NCBI GenBank assembly: GCA_025594325.1 | Contig: JANHCV010000007.1 | Span: 1,302,001 to 1,366,000 of the forward strand | Length of the DNA: 64,000 nucleotides | Reading direction: 5' to 3' | From: Blastocladiella emersonii ATCC 22665 | Lineage: Eukaryota > Blastocladiomycota > Blastocladiomycetes > Blastocladiales > Blastocladiaceae | In this document: positions 22,065-32,407 of the stretch, in pieces | How the letters are laid out: every line of letters begins with the position of its first letter | Numbering within the stretch: position 1 is the stretch's first letter | Made by a program: the position numbers and the translations under genes | The notes under the pieces: generated by a model | What the model saw: the letters and a program-made list of their open reading frames with translations, nothing else | What the model was told of the DNA's origin: nothing | The model's database searches: none

Positions 22065-22850
22065 TTAAGCCGAACAGGCCAATCCTTGCAGCGGGATTGG
22101 TCCATCGAGCCGCTGCCCTTCCTGTGGGACTGGGACATGCGCCATGGCTGTGAGCGGGACCATTCCGATTGCGCCCGTGCGCGTATTCCGACACTGTGCC
22201 CACCAGTCAGTAAACACCTGAAGCAGCACAAACTCGGTGTTGGGGGAGAAAGTGAGCTCGTCGGGCAGATGTCGTGTGAAGTGTTGCATCGCCACCCACG
22301 TCGCGCCAGGGACTGCCGCTGAGGGTAGCGGGCGGTTCTGCGAGGGCAAAATCGAGACCTTCTCAGACTTGATGTGCATAATCGGCACGAATCCGACGGC
22401 GCCATTAACCATGTTTTGGCACCGTGCCCAACCGTCGGCGTGAAGCTCAAGCACGGCAACTTTGTCGTCGCACTTGACAGCCAGCTCGTCGTACGATTGC
22501 GGAACAAAGTCTTCCTTGGCGACCCTTACACTGAGCGCCACGACTGTTGAGGGCAGAGGCCAGACGTTTCGCAAGTACGGAGTGAATGTCGAGGTCGGGA
22601 GAGAGTCCGTTGACGGAATCGGCGTGGACGGCAATTTGCAAAGTGGGCAGACAGCGAATATTTGGGGAAGAGTCGGCTACGGCGGACGAGCAAAAGGCTT
22701 TTATCGCATTCGCAGTCAATGAGTGCGCACAGTAGGTCGGACGTCAGGAAACGTGCATGTGTCCTGTATATCGTGCACTTCACATGTTATCACCGCGCGT
22801 CTCGCATCGCGTCTCGCCCCCGCCAAGCACGCAGGGCATGCTTTCAACAT
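22065..22850 (-). CDS. Small protein with two SH3 domains
   Basis: The main exon 22676-22065 encodes two SH3-like domains. The first contains SYDELAVKCDDKVAVLELHA, then GWARCQN and GAVGFVP. The second contains HLPDELTF, then WWAQCRN and GAIGMVP. These match the ALYDY / DELSF / GWW / G-x-x-P layout of SH3 folds. The exon has no ATG of its own. A 54-nt intron with normal signals (GTGCGC...CGTAG, 22730-22677) joins it in phase to an open exon with ATG at 22850, giving 243 residues. That first exon overlaps GAGACGCG-type promoter words, so the true start is uncertain. SH3 domains bind Pro-rich ligands, usually in cortical actin, endocytosis or signalling; no other domain narrows the role. Confidence 0.6.
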
Positions 22851-22977
22851 GCGATTCCATGATGCTCAGCAGAAATGACTCGCATGCGCAGCGCGTGACG
22901 ACGCGGAAATCAAATATATATGTAACGGCGGCGAGCCCAGAAATCCGCGCCGGTCAGAACACTCTTCCTTCCACTGC

Positions 22978-24276
22978 TCAGCAATGTCGCGCACGAATCC
23001 GCGCAGCGAACTCGTGCTCATTGCGAGCAAGCGCCGTGTCAAGGATGGCACTCCACCTCTTTTGAGCGACGAGTCCACAAGATTCGAGCAGCTCGAGGTG
23101 CTCAATGTGAAGATCGCCGCCAAACCATCGCTTGATCAGAAACCCGAGCTGATTTAACTCGTAGCTTGTGTACCCACCTCCCCAGCGGTGGAGCCGAATG
23201 TCCTTAAAGACATCATCGAAATCGAGAACGGGCACGACCTGATCGGGAAACTGCGAGAGTAGTGGCATAAAAGCTTTGTGTCCCACGAGCGCAGCCGCGT
23301 GGACGTATCGCTTGCACAGTCTGGCCGACATGTTTGGATGGTGCGAGAAAGCCCACTCGAAGATGCCCTTGGCGCTCTCGGCCATGTCGATGAACGTCGA
23401 ATACTCTGTGGCGCGTTGAAGAGCCAGAGTTGCTGTCGTGTCGTCGCTCAAGAGTTTCGCAAGCACCGTTTCATCGACGCCGTACTGAGGATTGCTGCAC
23501 AGAATCCGGAAGATCGCGCCACGCCACTCCAAGATTACATAGAAGGCGAGCAGCTCGACGAATCGCAGGGGCGCCTCGGGAACGATGGTGCCCTCGTGCT
23601 CGGAACCCAGGTTGTACAGATGGTTGAAGAGCGGGAGCCACTCGGCAGGCGTTAGTGAGACAAGTAAAAGCTGCCGAGCCTGAACGGCGACGACGTCGAG
23701 AAGTTGACACAGGGCGTCCGACCAGCACCCAAGGACGGCGGCGACAAGCAGCCAGGCAAGCGTGGAGAGCGGACACGTCCAGATTGACGTGTACTGCTGA
23801 GACCGAGCTGCTTCCACCCGTTCGCGGAGGGCCTGCGCGTTGATATCGCTTGGTCGAATGCGACGAGATAATAGTTTGACCACGTTTACAAGAGCCGTCG
23901 TCGGTGCCGGCCTGCGATAGTAGCGCATCCGGGCAGACATGGCCGCTTTCTCCGCCCCTGCAGGGTTTAGGTCCACCCAAAGGAGACGCGTGACGGCATC
24001 CAGATCTCGAGTATTCGCGCGCGTTGAGCGAGGAACAGTCGCAATCAGCCGCTCGACAAGGACAAGGGACCAGGAAATGCAGACTTCTTCGTGGAGATCC
24101 AAGACATGCAGTGAGGCCGAGCAAGCCGCGACGGCTGCGCGCGGCGAAGCGAGTCGAAGCACGGCGCTAACCAATTCCGCGGGGAGCCGAGCGATCGCGC
24201 GGCTGTATGCATCATCTTCATCCCGTTGCATCAAGTGTTTGTGTTCCATGGTGGCGTTGGTGGCGATAACTTGCAT
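22978..24276 (-). CDS. F-box-like protein of 432 residues, unknown substrate
   Basis: A single-exon frame runs from ATG 24274-24276 to the stop at 22978-22980. Near the N-terminus, residues ~30-55 (ARLPAELVSAVLRLASPR, then a Ser/Cys/Ala helix) resemble the start of an F-box (LP-x-E-L/V hydrophobic pattern). The remainder is helical and Leu/Ala-rich with a periodicity loosely like ankyrin or HEAT-type repeats, e.g. GIFEWAFSHHPNMSARLCKR and YVHAAALVGHKAFMPLLSQF. No transmembrane segment or catalytic motif is seen. If the F-box is real it would link targets to an SCF ubiquitin ligase. The repeat call is weak and the gene could be a lineage-specific ankyrin-like protein. It diverges from the SSUH2-like gene. 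Confidence 0.6.
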   Translation of the reverse strand: MQVIATNATMEHKHLMQRDEDDAYSRAIARLPAELVSAVLRLASPRAAVAACSASLHVLDLHEEVCISWSLVLVERLIATVPRSTRANTRDLDAVTRLLWVDLNPAGAEKAAMSARMRYYRRPAPTTALVNVVKLLSRRIRPSDINAQALRERVEAARSQQYTSIWTCPLSTLAWLLVAAVLGCWSDALCQLLDVVAVQARQLLLVSLTPAEWLPLFNHLYNLGSEHEGTIVPEAPLRFVELLAFYVILEWRGAIFRILCSNPQYGVDETVLAKLLSDDTTATLALQRATEYSTFIDMAESAKGIFEWAFSHHPNMSARLCKRYVHAAALVGHKAFMPLLSQFPDQVVPVLDFDDVFKDIRLHRWGGGYTSYELNQLGFLIKRWFGGDLHIEHLELLESCGLVAQKRWSAILDTALARNEHEFAARIRARHC

Positions 24277-25497
24277 CGGGGGAGGAGCGTGGTCGCAAAG
24301 AGACTCGACTCACCAGACGCGCGACTTTGCGCACCACAAGCGCACGTGTCGCCACATAGTGACTCGACGCGCCGTCGCCCGAGTCCCAGCCGTTTTTGCT
24401 CACGACGGACCAAACCGAGCCGCCAACGTTGTAAGACGTGACGACATGAACCGCGAGAGGGCTTAGACGTCCCTCATGGATGCGACCAGCGGAAATGGTG
24501 CTCAAGTTGGGGTCCCGACGAGGATGAACATTATTTCTTGCCACCCACCGTGACGCCGTACCCTTGAGAAGTGTTCCACGGCACTGCCGGCCCTAAGCAG
24601 CGCATCGGGGTGACCGCGATAGATAGCGACCGCGTCGTGAAAACACGTGACGGGCGAAATGTCTCTTGTCTCGCAGCGCAGATCGCCCAGCCACCCGACC
24701 CGTTTCGGCTCTCGCCCATCTGCTCCCCCGACGTCACTTCCGTGCACTGCGCTCTGCTGCCACGGCCCACCCCTCCCTTGTGCTGCGCTGCCCCCGTTCT
24801 CTCTTCCATCGTCGAGTGCCCTCACCCTACGAAGCGACGAACGCAGCCAAGTGAAGGGCCCCTCCACCACGCACGCAGACGACGACGGCGGACGGTCCCA
24901 CCTGCTACCCCCACGAAACCGTTCTCCCTCGCATCGTCGCACGCACGCACGCACTCAGCCGGCCATCGCAAGCTAGGTGCGCATCACCTGCATCTCTCGC
25001 ACTCGGCGCAGCGGCGGCGGCGGCCAGGATGGAGCGCAGGCGAAGCGATTCCAGTCCACGGCAGCGGCGGCGCTGAGCAGGCCGTGGGCCTGCTTCGGGC
25101 TGCGCCGCCGCCCTGCCCTCACGGCCCACGAGCGCAGCTGCTCGAGCATGTTCATCGGCCGCACCCGGATGTTGGCCAACGTGGGTGGCGGCGGCGGGCG
25201 ACCTCGGGCGTGGGGCAGCAGGCAGGTGAGAAGGAAAAACCTTGCGTGCGCACGCACGTCGCAACGCCTCTCGACCCTCGCCGCCGCCGCCGAGCCGCCG
25301 CGTGCGCTGGTCGCCGGGGCACACCTTCCGTTGCTCTCCCGGCCGCCGCCCCCGCCCGCTTGCCGCTTGCCCGTCCTATCGTCATGCTAACCTCTCCCTC
25401 TCTCTCCTCCCCTCCACAACATCCGACCCTGTAGCAAACCTTGCACTTGTTGCACAACGCATCAACACCCCACACTCCACCCCACTAGCACTACGAG
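24277..25497. other. Divergent intergenic region between the F-box-like and SSUH2-like genes
   Basis: These 1.2 kb hold the promoters of two outward-facing genes. The stretch 25000-25480 is rich in CT tracts and GCC repeats and contains CAG-GTGAGA near 25225, a possible 5'UTR donor for the SSUH2-like transcript with acceptor CTGTAG near 25434. I see no protein-coding frame of its own here and no TATA box I would trust. Confidence 0.4.
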
Positions 25498-26995
25498 ATG
25501 ATGGCTGCCGGAGCCGCCTCCTCGTCGTCGACGCCCGCGAGCCCCATGGCCGGCGCCAGCGGTGCGCCGCGCACCCCGCTCAACCGCGCCGCGCGGTCGT
25601 ACCCGGCCTCGGTCGCGTCGGCCGCCGGCACGCCGCTCGGGTCGCCCGCCATGTCGCCCAACAACCCGCCGCTGTCGGTGGCGGCCGCTGCCGCGAACGC
25701 GCTGCCGTCGGTCCCCGGCTACGAGATGGCGCAGCTGCACACGGGTACGCTCCGTTGCTGCTGTGGCAGACTACGCAAAGCAGCGGACTGACGCGGTGGC
25801 TTTTCTCCCCGCTCGTGTAGAGACGTTCATCCAGTGCCCGCACGCCATGCCCAAGGGCTCGCCCGGCGCCGCGACCATCAAGCGCAAGAAGTCGCTGTTC
25901 CGCCGCAAGTCGCAGCGGTACCAGCTGCAGGCCGAGGTGCAGGTGCAGGGTGACGAGCAGCAGGCCGCCGCCGCCTCGTCGTCCTCGTCGACGCCTGCCA
26001 ACGGCCAGCCCGCCGAGCGCAACGGGCCCGAGGAGATCATGGGCCCGCAGGTCGAGGCGGTGCTGGCGTTCCTCAACAAGGAGCTGCTGCTCAAGCCCGC
26101 GGCGTACAGCCACGCGCTGTTCAGCTTCGCCTTTGATGGTGTCGCCGAGGCCGTCGAGGAGCGGCGCAGCGTCATGTGGATCGCGCAGCCGCTGATCGTC
26201 ACGGACGAGATTGCGCCCATGGTCGACACCGAGGCCGACTGGTCGGACGCGGAGCTGCTGCCGCCGACGCCGTGGACCGTCGACTTCGAGTCGTGCCTGC
26301 CCGCGACCTTCGAGAGCACCTTCGAGGTGTCGCTCGAGGTGCCCAACACCAACTTCTACCGGACGTGCTTCTACTGCGAGGGCCGCGGGACGTGCCGGTG
26401 CACGGCGTGCAGCGGCAACTCGCTGATCCTGTGCAAGCCGTGCAAGTCGACGGGCGTGACCAAGTCGGGCGCCATGTGCGACAACTGCCAGGGGCTCGGG
26501 TGCAAGACGTGCGAGAAGTGCCGCAACTCGGGCCGCCACCAGTGCCCCGTGTGCCAGGGCCACGGCCACCTGCGCATCTTCCTGCTGCTGCGCGCCGTGT
26601 GGCAGCGCCACGTCACGCGCCTCGTCGACAGCAACGGGTACCCGCTGCAGCCCGACAGCCCCATGGGCGACCTGCTCGCCGAGGTCGACGCCGCCTACGC
26701 CGCGACCAACGCCAACGCCCTGCCCGCGGACCTCGACGCGTCGACCGCCACCGAGGTCGTCGGCTTCTCCGAGACCCTGCGCACCCAGATCGCCCGCACC
26801 ATGCACCCGACGGCCTGGGTCCGCTCCTTCGCCTACAACATCCGCGTGATTCCGCTGTTCGAGATGGTCTACATCAAGCGCAAGGTGTTCCTCAAGAAGA
26901 AGAAGGCCCGCTACCTCGTCTACGGCAACTCGGTCCAGGGCGTCCTCCGCATGGGCGAGAACGCGCGCGCCCAGGCCTCGGCCGCTAGCAAGTAA
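25498..26995 (+). CDS. SSUH2-type protein with DnaJ-like Cys-rich CXXCXGXG repeats
   Basis: Exons 25498-25744 and 25821-26995 join across a 76-nt GTACGC...GTGTAG intron to give 473 residues. After an Ala/Ser/Pro-rich start comes a conserved body. Around residues 267-333 lies an array of CXXC units (CFYCEGRG, CTACSG, CKPCKSTG, CDNCQGLG, CEKCRNSG, CPVCQGHG), the zinc-ribbon-like arrangement of SSUH2 and of the DnaJ central domain. No J-domain is present, which argues for SSUH2. The region after it (LRIFLLLRAVWQRHVTRLVD) and the C-terminal VFLKKKKARYLVYG also fit SSUH2-type proteins. In animals SSUH2 has a developmental role; the biochemical function is not established. The ATG at 25498 is the first in the frame and lies behind CT-rich leader sequence. 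Confidence 0.78.
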
Positions 26996-27485
26996 CCGCG
27001 GTCGCCGCGGCTTGTCCATGTTTTCGTTCATTTGCTCCATCTAGACCGGGTGGCCCCTGGTGCGCGACGTTGTGCCGGCCGCCCTCGTGTGGTTTGCTTC
27101 TTTCCCTTCCTCCCTCCCTCATCTATGTACTCGTCCTGTTGTTGTTGCTTCCTTGCCTCGTACTTGTTTGTTCAGTATCGCGAAACGCGGAAATCTATGC
27201 ACTGTATTGCTATCCGCCGCCACGATGATGGTCAGCAGAGTCGAGCGAGCGCGACCGCGGCCGCGGTGACCCTGGTGGTGGTGACCCACGATGGCCATGG
27301 CCTAGGGCTGGCCACAGCGCGCCCCCACGCCGCCGCGCCGCTCCGGCCGCGCGGACACTTGAGCGAGACGCAGCGATTCCCGCTCGGCCCGCTCGCGGGG
27401 GTCCCTGCTGTGTCCATGGCCGTGGCGATTCCCAACCTCGGCTGAAGCGCATCCTTCCAACGCTCTCGCTAACGACAAACTCAAC

Positions 27486-28575
27486 ATGTCCCGCGCCTTC
27501 ACCCCGATCACCGGCGTGCCCAAGTCCGTCACCGTAGGCCCAAGCGGGCCGCCCGTGGGCGGGACGAGCACTGTGTCCGACTCGTGCACGAACCGCGCGC
27601 CCGACCCGCCGCCCGGCTCGTACGTGACGGCGCTTCTCACCCGCGTCGTCGGCGGCGGGCAGCTCGACGACGTGTCGGTGATGTGTGTACACAGCCCGAT
27701 CGATGAGTTGGGCGACGCGAAGCTCGGCCGCGTGCTGAGTGGCGGGATCAGCTCGCTCGAGGTGCGGTGGAGCGACGGTGACGGGATCACGCAGGTCGGG
27801 TACGCGGGCGCGCAGCAGCGCGTCGCGCCGGTCGTGGATCCAGCAGAACGAGGCGGGGTTCCGCGCGTGTACGCTCACGGGGATCGACAAGGCGCTCAGG
27901 AACACGGACCTGAGGCTGTGGAGTCTCACGCTCCGGTTCGTGTGTCCCGAGGAGCGGCCGCCGCCGCCGTCGCCGCCGGCGACCTCGTCGACCAACAGCG
28001 CGGGCACGGCGAGTAGTACGAGTTCGGCTGCCGCGACCGCGACCGCGACCGCCGCCGCCACCGAGTCCAAGTCGGACGCGTCACCGACCACGGCTACGGG
28101 CAGCGCGTCGAGTACCACGGGTCCGACATCTCGCGCTGCCGTGCCCGCGCTCAACCCGCCGTCGGCCGGTCCGCCGACGACCGTGTACCTGACGATCGGG
28201 ATCGGCGCGCTCGTGGTGCTCACACTCGTCGCGTTCGTCAAGTATCGGCGGTCGCAGGCCGTGGTCAAGTCGCTGCGCGCGAGCATGGCCGAGAAGCCGG
28301 TGGCGGACGCTGGACCGAGGGCCTCATCATCGGCCACATCCGTTCAGATCGCGGTCGGCGCGGCCCACGGCGAGCCGGCCGCTGCTTCAGCGCTCGCAGC
28401 ACGTCCGACTTCTGCATCCACACCCGTGACCGATCTCGCGGGCGCCGACGACAGCAGCGACGTCGTCTACCTCCCGGGCGAGCTGTCATCGTCACCGCGC
28501 GTCGACCCGTATGCAGCGGTCGTCCACCCCAGCAGCCCGACGCTCGCTCCAGTACCGGCCGAGGTCGGTGTATAA
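27486..28575 (+). pseudogene. Single-pass membrane protein gene with a frameshift and a possible premature stop
   Basis: ATG 27486 begins a soluble-looking domain (e.g. GGISSLEVRWSDGDGITQVG). At about 27822-27835 the coding signal moves to the next frame, where it continues as SWIQQNEAGFRACTLTGIDK and LRLWSLTLRFVCPEE. Removing one G would join the two. A Ser/Thr/Ala-rich stalk follows, then one membrane helix (VYLTIGIGALVVLTLVAFVK), a basic stop-transfer RR patch and a cytosolic tail ending at TAA 28573-28575. The same frame continues past the TAA for about 50 codons with YLPGE and LYLPW, echoing VVYLPGE before the stop, so the stop may be premature. The ectodomain is beta-rich by eye and might be lectin-like, but I cannot name a family. 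The start lacks an obvious signal peptide. Confidence 0.55.
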
Positions 28576-29130
28576 GATGACGCCGTCGACGACGACCGCC
28601 AGCGCCCCGCGGCGCTCGATCGGTCGGCGAGCGACAGCGCGGGCTCGCTGTACCTGCCGGGCGAGGTGGCGCGTCGCGAGCCGCTCGACGACGACGGCGT
28701 GCTGTATCTGCCCTGGCGTCGGCACCGAGTTCCATTGTGTGTGTGTGATCGATACATTCGTGTTGTTCTGCCCGCAGATCTTTCCGTGAGGTCGCCGCTG
28801 CACGACGCGTTCCTTCGCGGAGGCAGCGCGCAGGGCGGCGAGCATCAGCTGACGCCGCGGCGACGCGTCTCGGTGGCTTCGGTCTCATCGCCGTCGTTGC
28901 TTCTCGGATTCGGCCCGTCAGACTCGCCGACTTGGTGCACTGGGAAGCCGCTCGTCCATTTTCCAGCGTGTCGTTGCACATTGCCTCTCGCGGCCGCGCT
29001 GTCTCGCACCTCGTCGTGTCTCCCGCAGCCTTGTCACGCGCTCTCACGCGTCGCGCCGTCGCGTCCCCTCCTCCTGTCGTTCGCGGACACCACGCCTTCC
29101 CTCCCTCCCTCCTCTCCTCGTAACGCCGCC

Positions 29131-31609
29131 ATGACAACCGCGGCCCTGACCCCACCGACTGCCATGCCATCCACAACCTCGCCGGTCCTCGCGGCCGCCG
29201 CCGCGCTGGTCGCGCCCGATGCGTCGCCCGAGACGAGTCTGCGCGCGGTGCGCGCCGTCAAGAACGCCGTGATCGGCAACCGCACGCACAAGGCGCGCGT
29301 CGTCGAGTTCCCCGGCGCCGTGCCGCGGCTGTGCGCGCTCGCAACATCGGTCGAAGTCCCGGCCGATCTGCGCGCGCAGGCGGCCATGGTGCTCGGGTCG
29401 CTGGCCGCGGGCGACGACGAGTTTGTCGAGTTCCTCGCCGCGCAGGGCGTCACGGGTGCGCTGCTCCAGTGTCTCGAGGACACTGACGAGCGCGTCGCCG
29501 AGGCCGCGGCGCGCGCGCTCAAGGCTATGTTCGCGAGTCCGCGCGCGCCAAGGGTCGAGCTGTATCGGGTACCCTTGCCCTCCCTCTTCTTTGCGCCAAG
29601 TCCGACTGACCCGTCCGTCATTCGTAGGAAGCCCCGATCCGCGCGCTCGTGCGCCTCGTGCAACGCGGCGCGTCCCCGTCCGACTCGCCGACGGCGCGCC
29701 GCATCGCCGAGTTTGCCGCGCACGTCCTCGCCAGCAGCTGCGACTCGGCGCCGCAGCAATCGCTCGCTGCCGCATGTGGTGCGGTCACCGCCGTCCTGCA
29801 GCTGCTCGCCGCCGCGAACGGGACCGTGCGCACGCTGACGGCCGCGCTCGACGCGCTCGGCGCGCTGTGCCGCGAAAATTCCGGGATCGCGGGCGAGGTT
29901 GTGCGGGCACACTGTACGTGCCGCTAGGCGTGCCCGGTGTGGATGATACTAAAGCTCGGTGTGTGTAGGCAACCTGAAGCCCGTGTCGGCGCTTCTGATG
30001 CAGCTGCTCGCGGCGCCCGATGCCGACCTGCGGTTGATGGCCGCCACCTGGTCCGTTCTTCTGCCTCGGTGCCGTTACTCGACGCGACTGACACGCGGCC
30101 GAACCGTGTAGCGCAACCAACATCTACCGCACCAACGTGCTGCCCGAGCACGAGCCCGAGATGGCGCGCGCGCTGCTGCCCGCGCTGCTCAAGCTCATGG
30201 CCCCCGAGCACAAGCCGAATGTCAAGGAGTGCGCGTGTCTCGTCTTCGGTACTCTCTCACCTCCCGCTTCCCGCGCGAGCCGAGACACTCACACCAACTC
30301 CCAAATAGCCAACCTCGTGCAGGACTCAGAGGACCTGCAGACGCTCGCGGCCGAGGCCGACACCATGGTGCGGCTGGTCGAGGTGGTCCGCCTCGCGCTG
30401 CAGGACGCCGAGGTGCTCCCCGGCGCCAGCACGAACCCGGGCCCGATCCCGCCCGTCAGCACCACCGCGACGGGCGCCGCGGTGCCCCCACCGCCCGCGT
30501 CGGGGACCACGGGGTCCAGCGCAAGCGCGTTGCTGGGGAAACAGCCCACCGCCGCATCCTCGCTCGAATCGAGCCCGCTTCCGCCAGGCGTCCCCGGCCC
30601 GACCGAGCAGTACGCGAAGCGGTCCGCGCACCAGGCGCGCGTCGGCGAAGCCGCGCTGCTCGCGGCCGCCGCGGGCACCGCGCTGCACGAGCCCGCGCGC
30701 AAAGCGGCGCTCGACGCGGGCCTGATCCCGTGGATCCTGCGCGGGATGGCGCACCCGGCGGTCGGCGTGCGCGCCGCGGCGTGCCACGCGGCGCGGAGCA
30801 TCTCGCGCAGCGTCAAGGCGGTGCGCACGGCGCTCGTGGACGCGGGGATCGCGGAACCGCTCGTGCAGCGGCTCGGCGACGAGGCGCCCGCGGTGCTCCT
30901 GTCCGCGACGGCCGCCGTGTGTAATCTGGTGCTGGACTTTGCGCCGATGAAGCAGTCGATCCTGGCGCGCGGCGGGATCCAGCGGCTCGCGGAACTCGCG
31001 CGGCCGGCGTTCCCCGCGAGCGTCCGGGTCAACGCGGTGTGGGCGCTCAAGAACCTCGTGTACAACGCGAGCACCGCGGTCAAGAGCTCGGTCATGCAGC
31101 ACCTGACGTACGCGTACCTCGGCGAGCTGATTGAGCAGTCGGACGACGTGGGGATGGTCAGCCAGGCGCTCAACCTGGTGCGCAACCTCGCCGTCGGCAG
31201 CGAGGATGACATCCAGCAGGTGATTGACGGGTACGGCGGCGCCGCGCGCTTCTTCGGCATGGTCTCCGCCAAACTCGCGAGCGCGACGCCCGAGCACGCG
31301 CACGAGGCCGTGTTCATCGTCAACAACGTGGCGACGGGCAGCGACGCGCAGAAGAACGCGCTGATGCAGGACCGCGGGATCCTCGACGCCCTGCTCGCCC
31401 TCATGGACCACCCGCAGCCGGCCGTCCGCGCCGGCGTCGTCTGGGTCCTCATCAACCTGACGTGGCCCGAGGACGCGCAGCCTACCACGCGTGTCCGGTA
31501 CCTGCGGACCCTCGGGTTCGAGCGGCGACTCATCGCGATGCAGGCCGAGGCCGACGTCGAGCTCCGCGACCGCGTGCGCGCCGCGCTCATGCAGTTTGCC
31601 GACGCGTAG
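29131..31609 (+). CDS. GID5: ARMC8/GID5-type armadillo-repeat subunit of the CTLH (GID) E3 ubiquitin ligase
   Basis: Five exons join in frame: 29131-29568, 29628-29913, 29969-30050, 30112-30248 and 30309-31609, giving 747 residues with introns of 55-61 nt. The N-terminus matches ARMC8 closely in pattern: VKNAVIGNR, GAVPRLCAL, AAMVLGSLAAGDDE and GALLQCLED, then FASPRAP. The C-terminal half has VNAVWALKNLVYNA, LVRNLAVGSEDD, FIVNNVATGSDAQK and VVWVLINLTWPED, again in ARMC8 order. In yeast Gid5/Vid28 and human ARMC8, this armadillo protein is the scaffold in the cytosolic ligase that holds the degron receptor; in yeast the complex destroys gluconeogenic enzymes. A disordered Pro/Gly/Ser insert of about 60 residues in the middle makes it longer than the 673-residue human protein. 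It starts at GCCGCCATGA, a good Kozak context. Confidence 0.85.
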
Positions 31610-32407
31610 TACGGGTGCCAGCGAGGGCGGGATACACTTGATTCATTGACTTCGCCCTCCATTGGTGCAGGTGCAGCGGCAGGCGCAGCGGCGCAGCAGC
31701 GGCCACGCGACGGCGCGATGCCCGCGATGCTCGCTCCGCGACACGGGAACAAGGCGAAAACCGACCTCGGTCGGTGCAAAGTCAAACGCTGCCCGCCGCG
31801 CCGCCTTCCCTTGTCCGGCCGGCCGACGCGATCGGCACGAGCATGAGCGCCACCGGTGCCTCTTCAAGAACGCCATCGTGGACACGGCAGGGCGCGGGCG
31901 CGAGGGTGACGTCGCGAGGGTGAGGGAGCGGTCCCACGACGTGTCCGCGGGATGGCGTGCACGGGCAGGCGAGGGCGTTCACCGCGTGGGGGCGGGGGCG
32001 GGCTGCTTGGGAGCGAAGCGGTCCGCGCGAGAGCGCGACAAGGCGAGTGCAGCGGCGGCCACCGCAGCGGGCGGGCTGCATCGCAACGGAGGTCGGCGGG
32101 AGGGAGGGAGGAGGAGGAGCAAGAGAACGCTCGAGTCCACTCGCACGCCTTCCTTGCTCGGCCGAATTTGTCGCCGCTGCAAACTTTGCGACCCGACCCC
32201 CCTCCCGCCTCACTTCTCGCGCTCCTCTCTCTCCCTTCCCGCTCTCGCTCTCTCTTCGCCGCGAGACGATCGCCTCGCACATTGCTCTCCTTGCAACGCA
32301 TCAACACATCTGATCCGCACACGCCGTGACCGTGCCGTGCCCGACCACCGACTCGACCGACCCGCGATCGCCACCTCCGCGACCTCGACCCTGCCATCCT
32401 CGCCACC
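31610..32407. other. Intergenic region upstream of the chitin synthase gene
   Basis: About 800 bp between the GID5 stop and the chitin-synthase-like ATG. The half next to the ATG is CT-rich (CTCTCTCTCC tracts near 32222-32260), as in other gene leaders here. Long frames on both strands are low-complexity Arg/Ser/Gly and do not resemble proteins. No TATA box or ACGCGT word is evident. Confidence 0.4.

Noticed and set aside
27801-27850. A 44-47 nt intron (GTACGC...CAG) to explain the frame change in the membrane protein gene
   Set aside because: The phases of donor and acceptor do not match and the length is below every other intron here.
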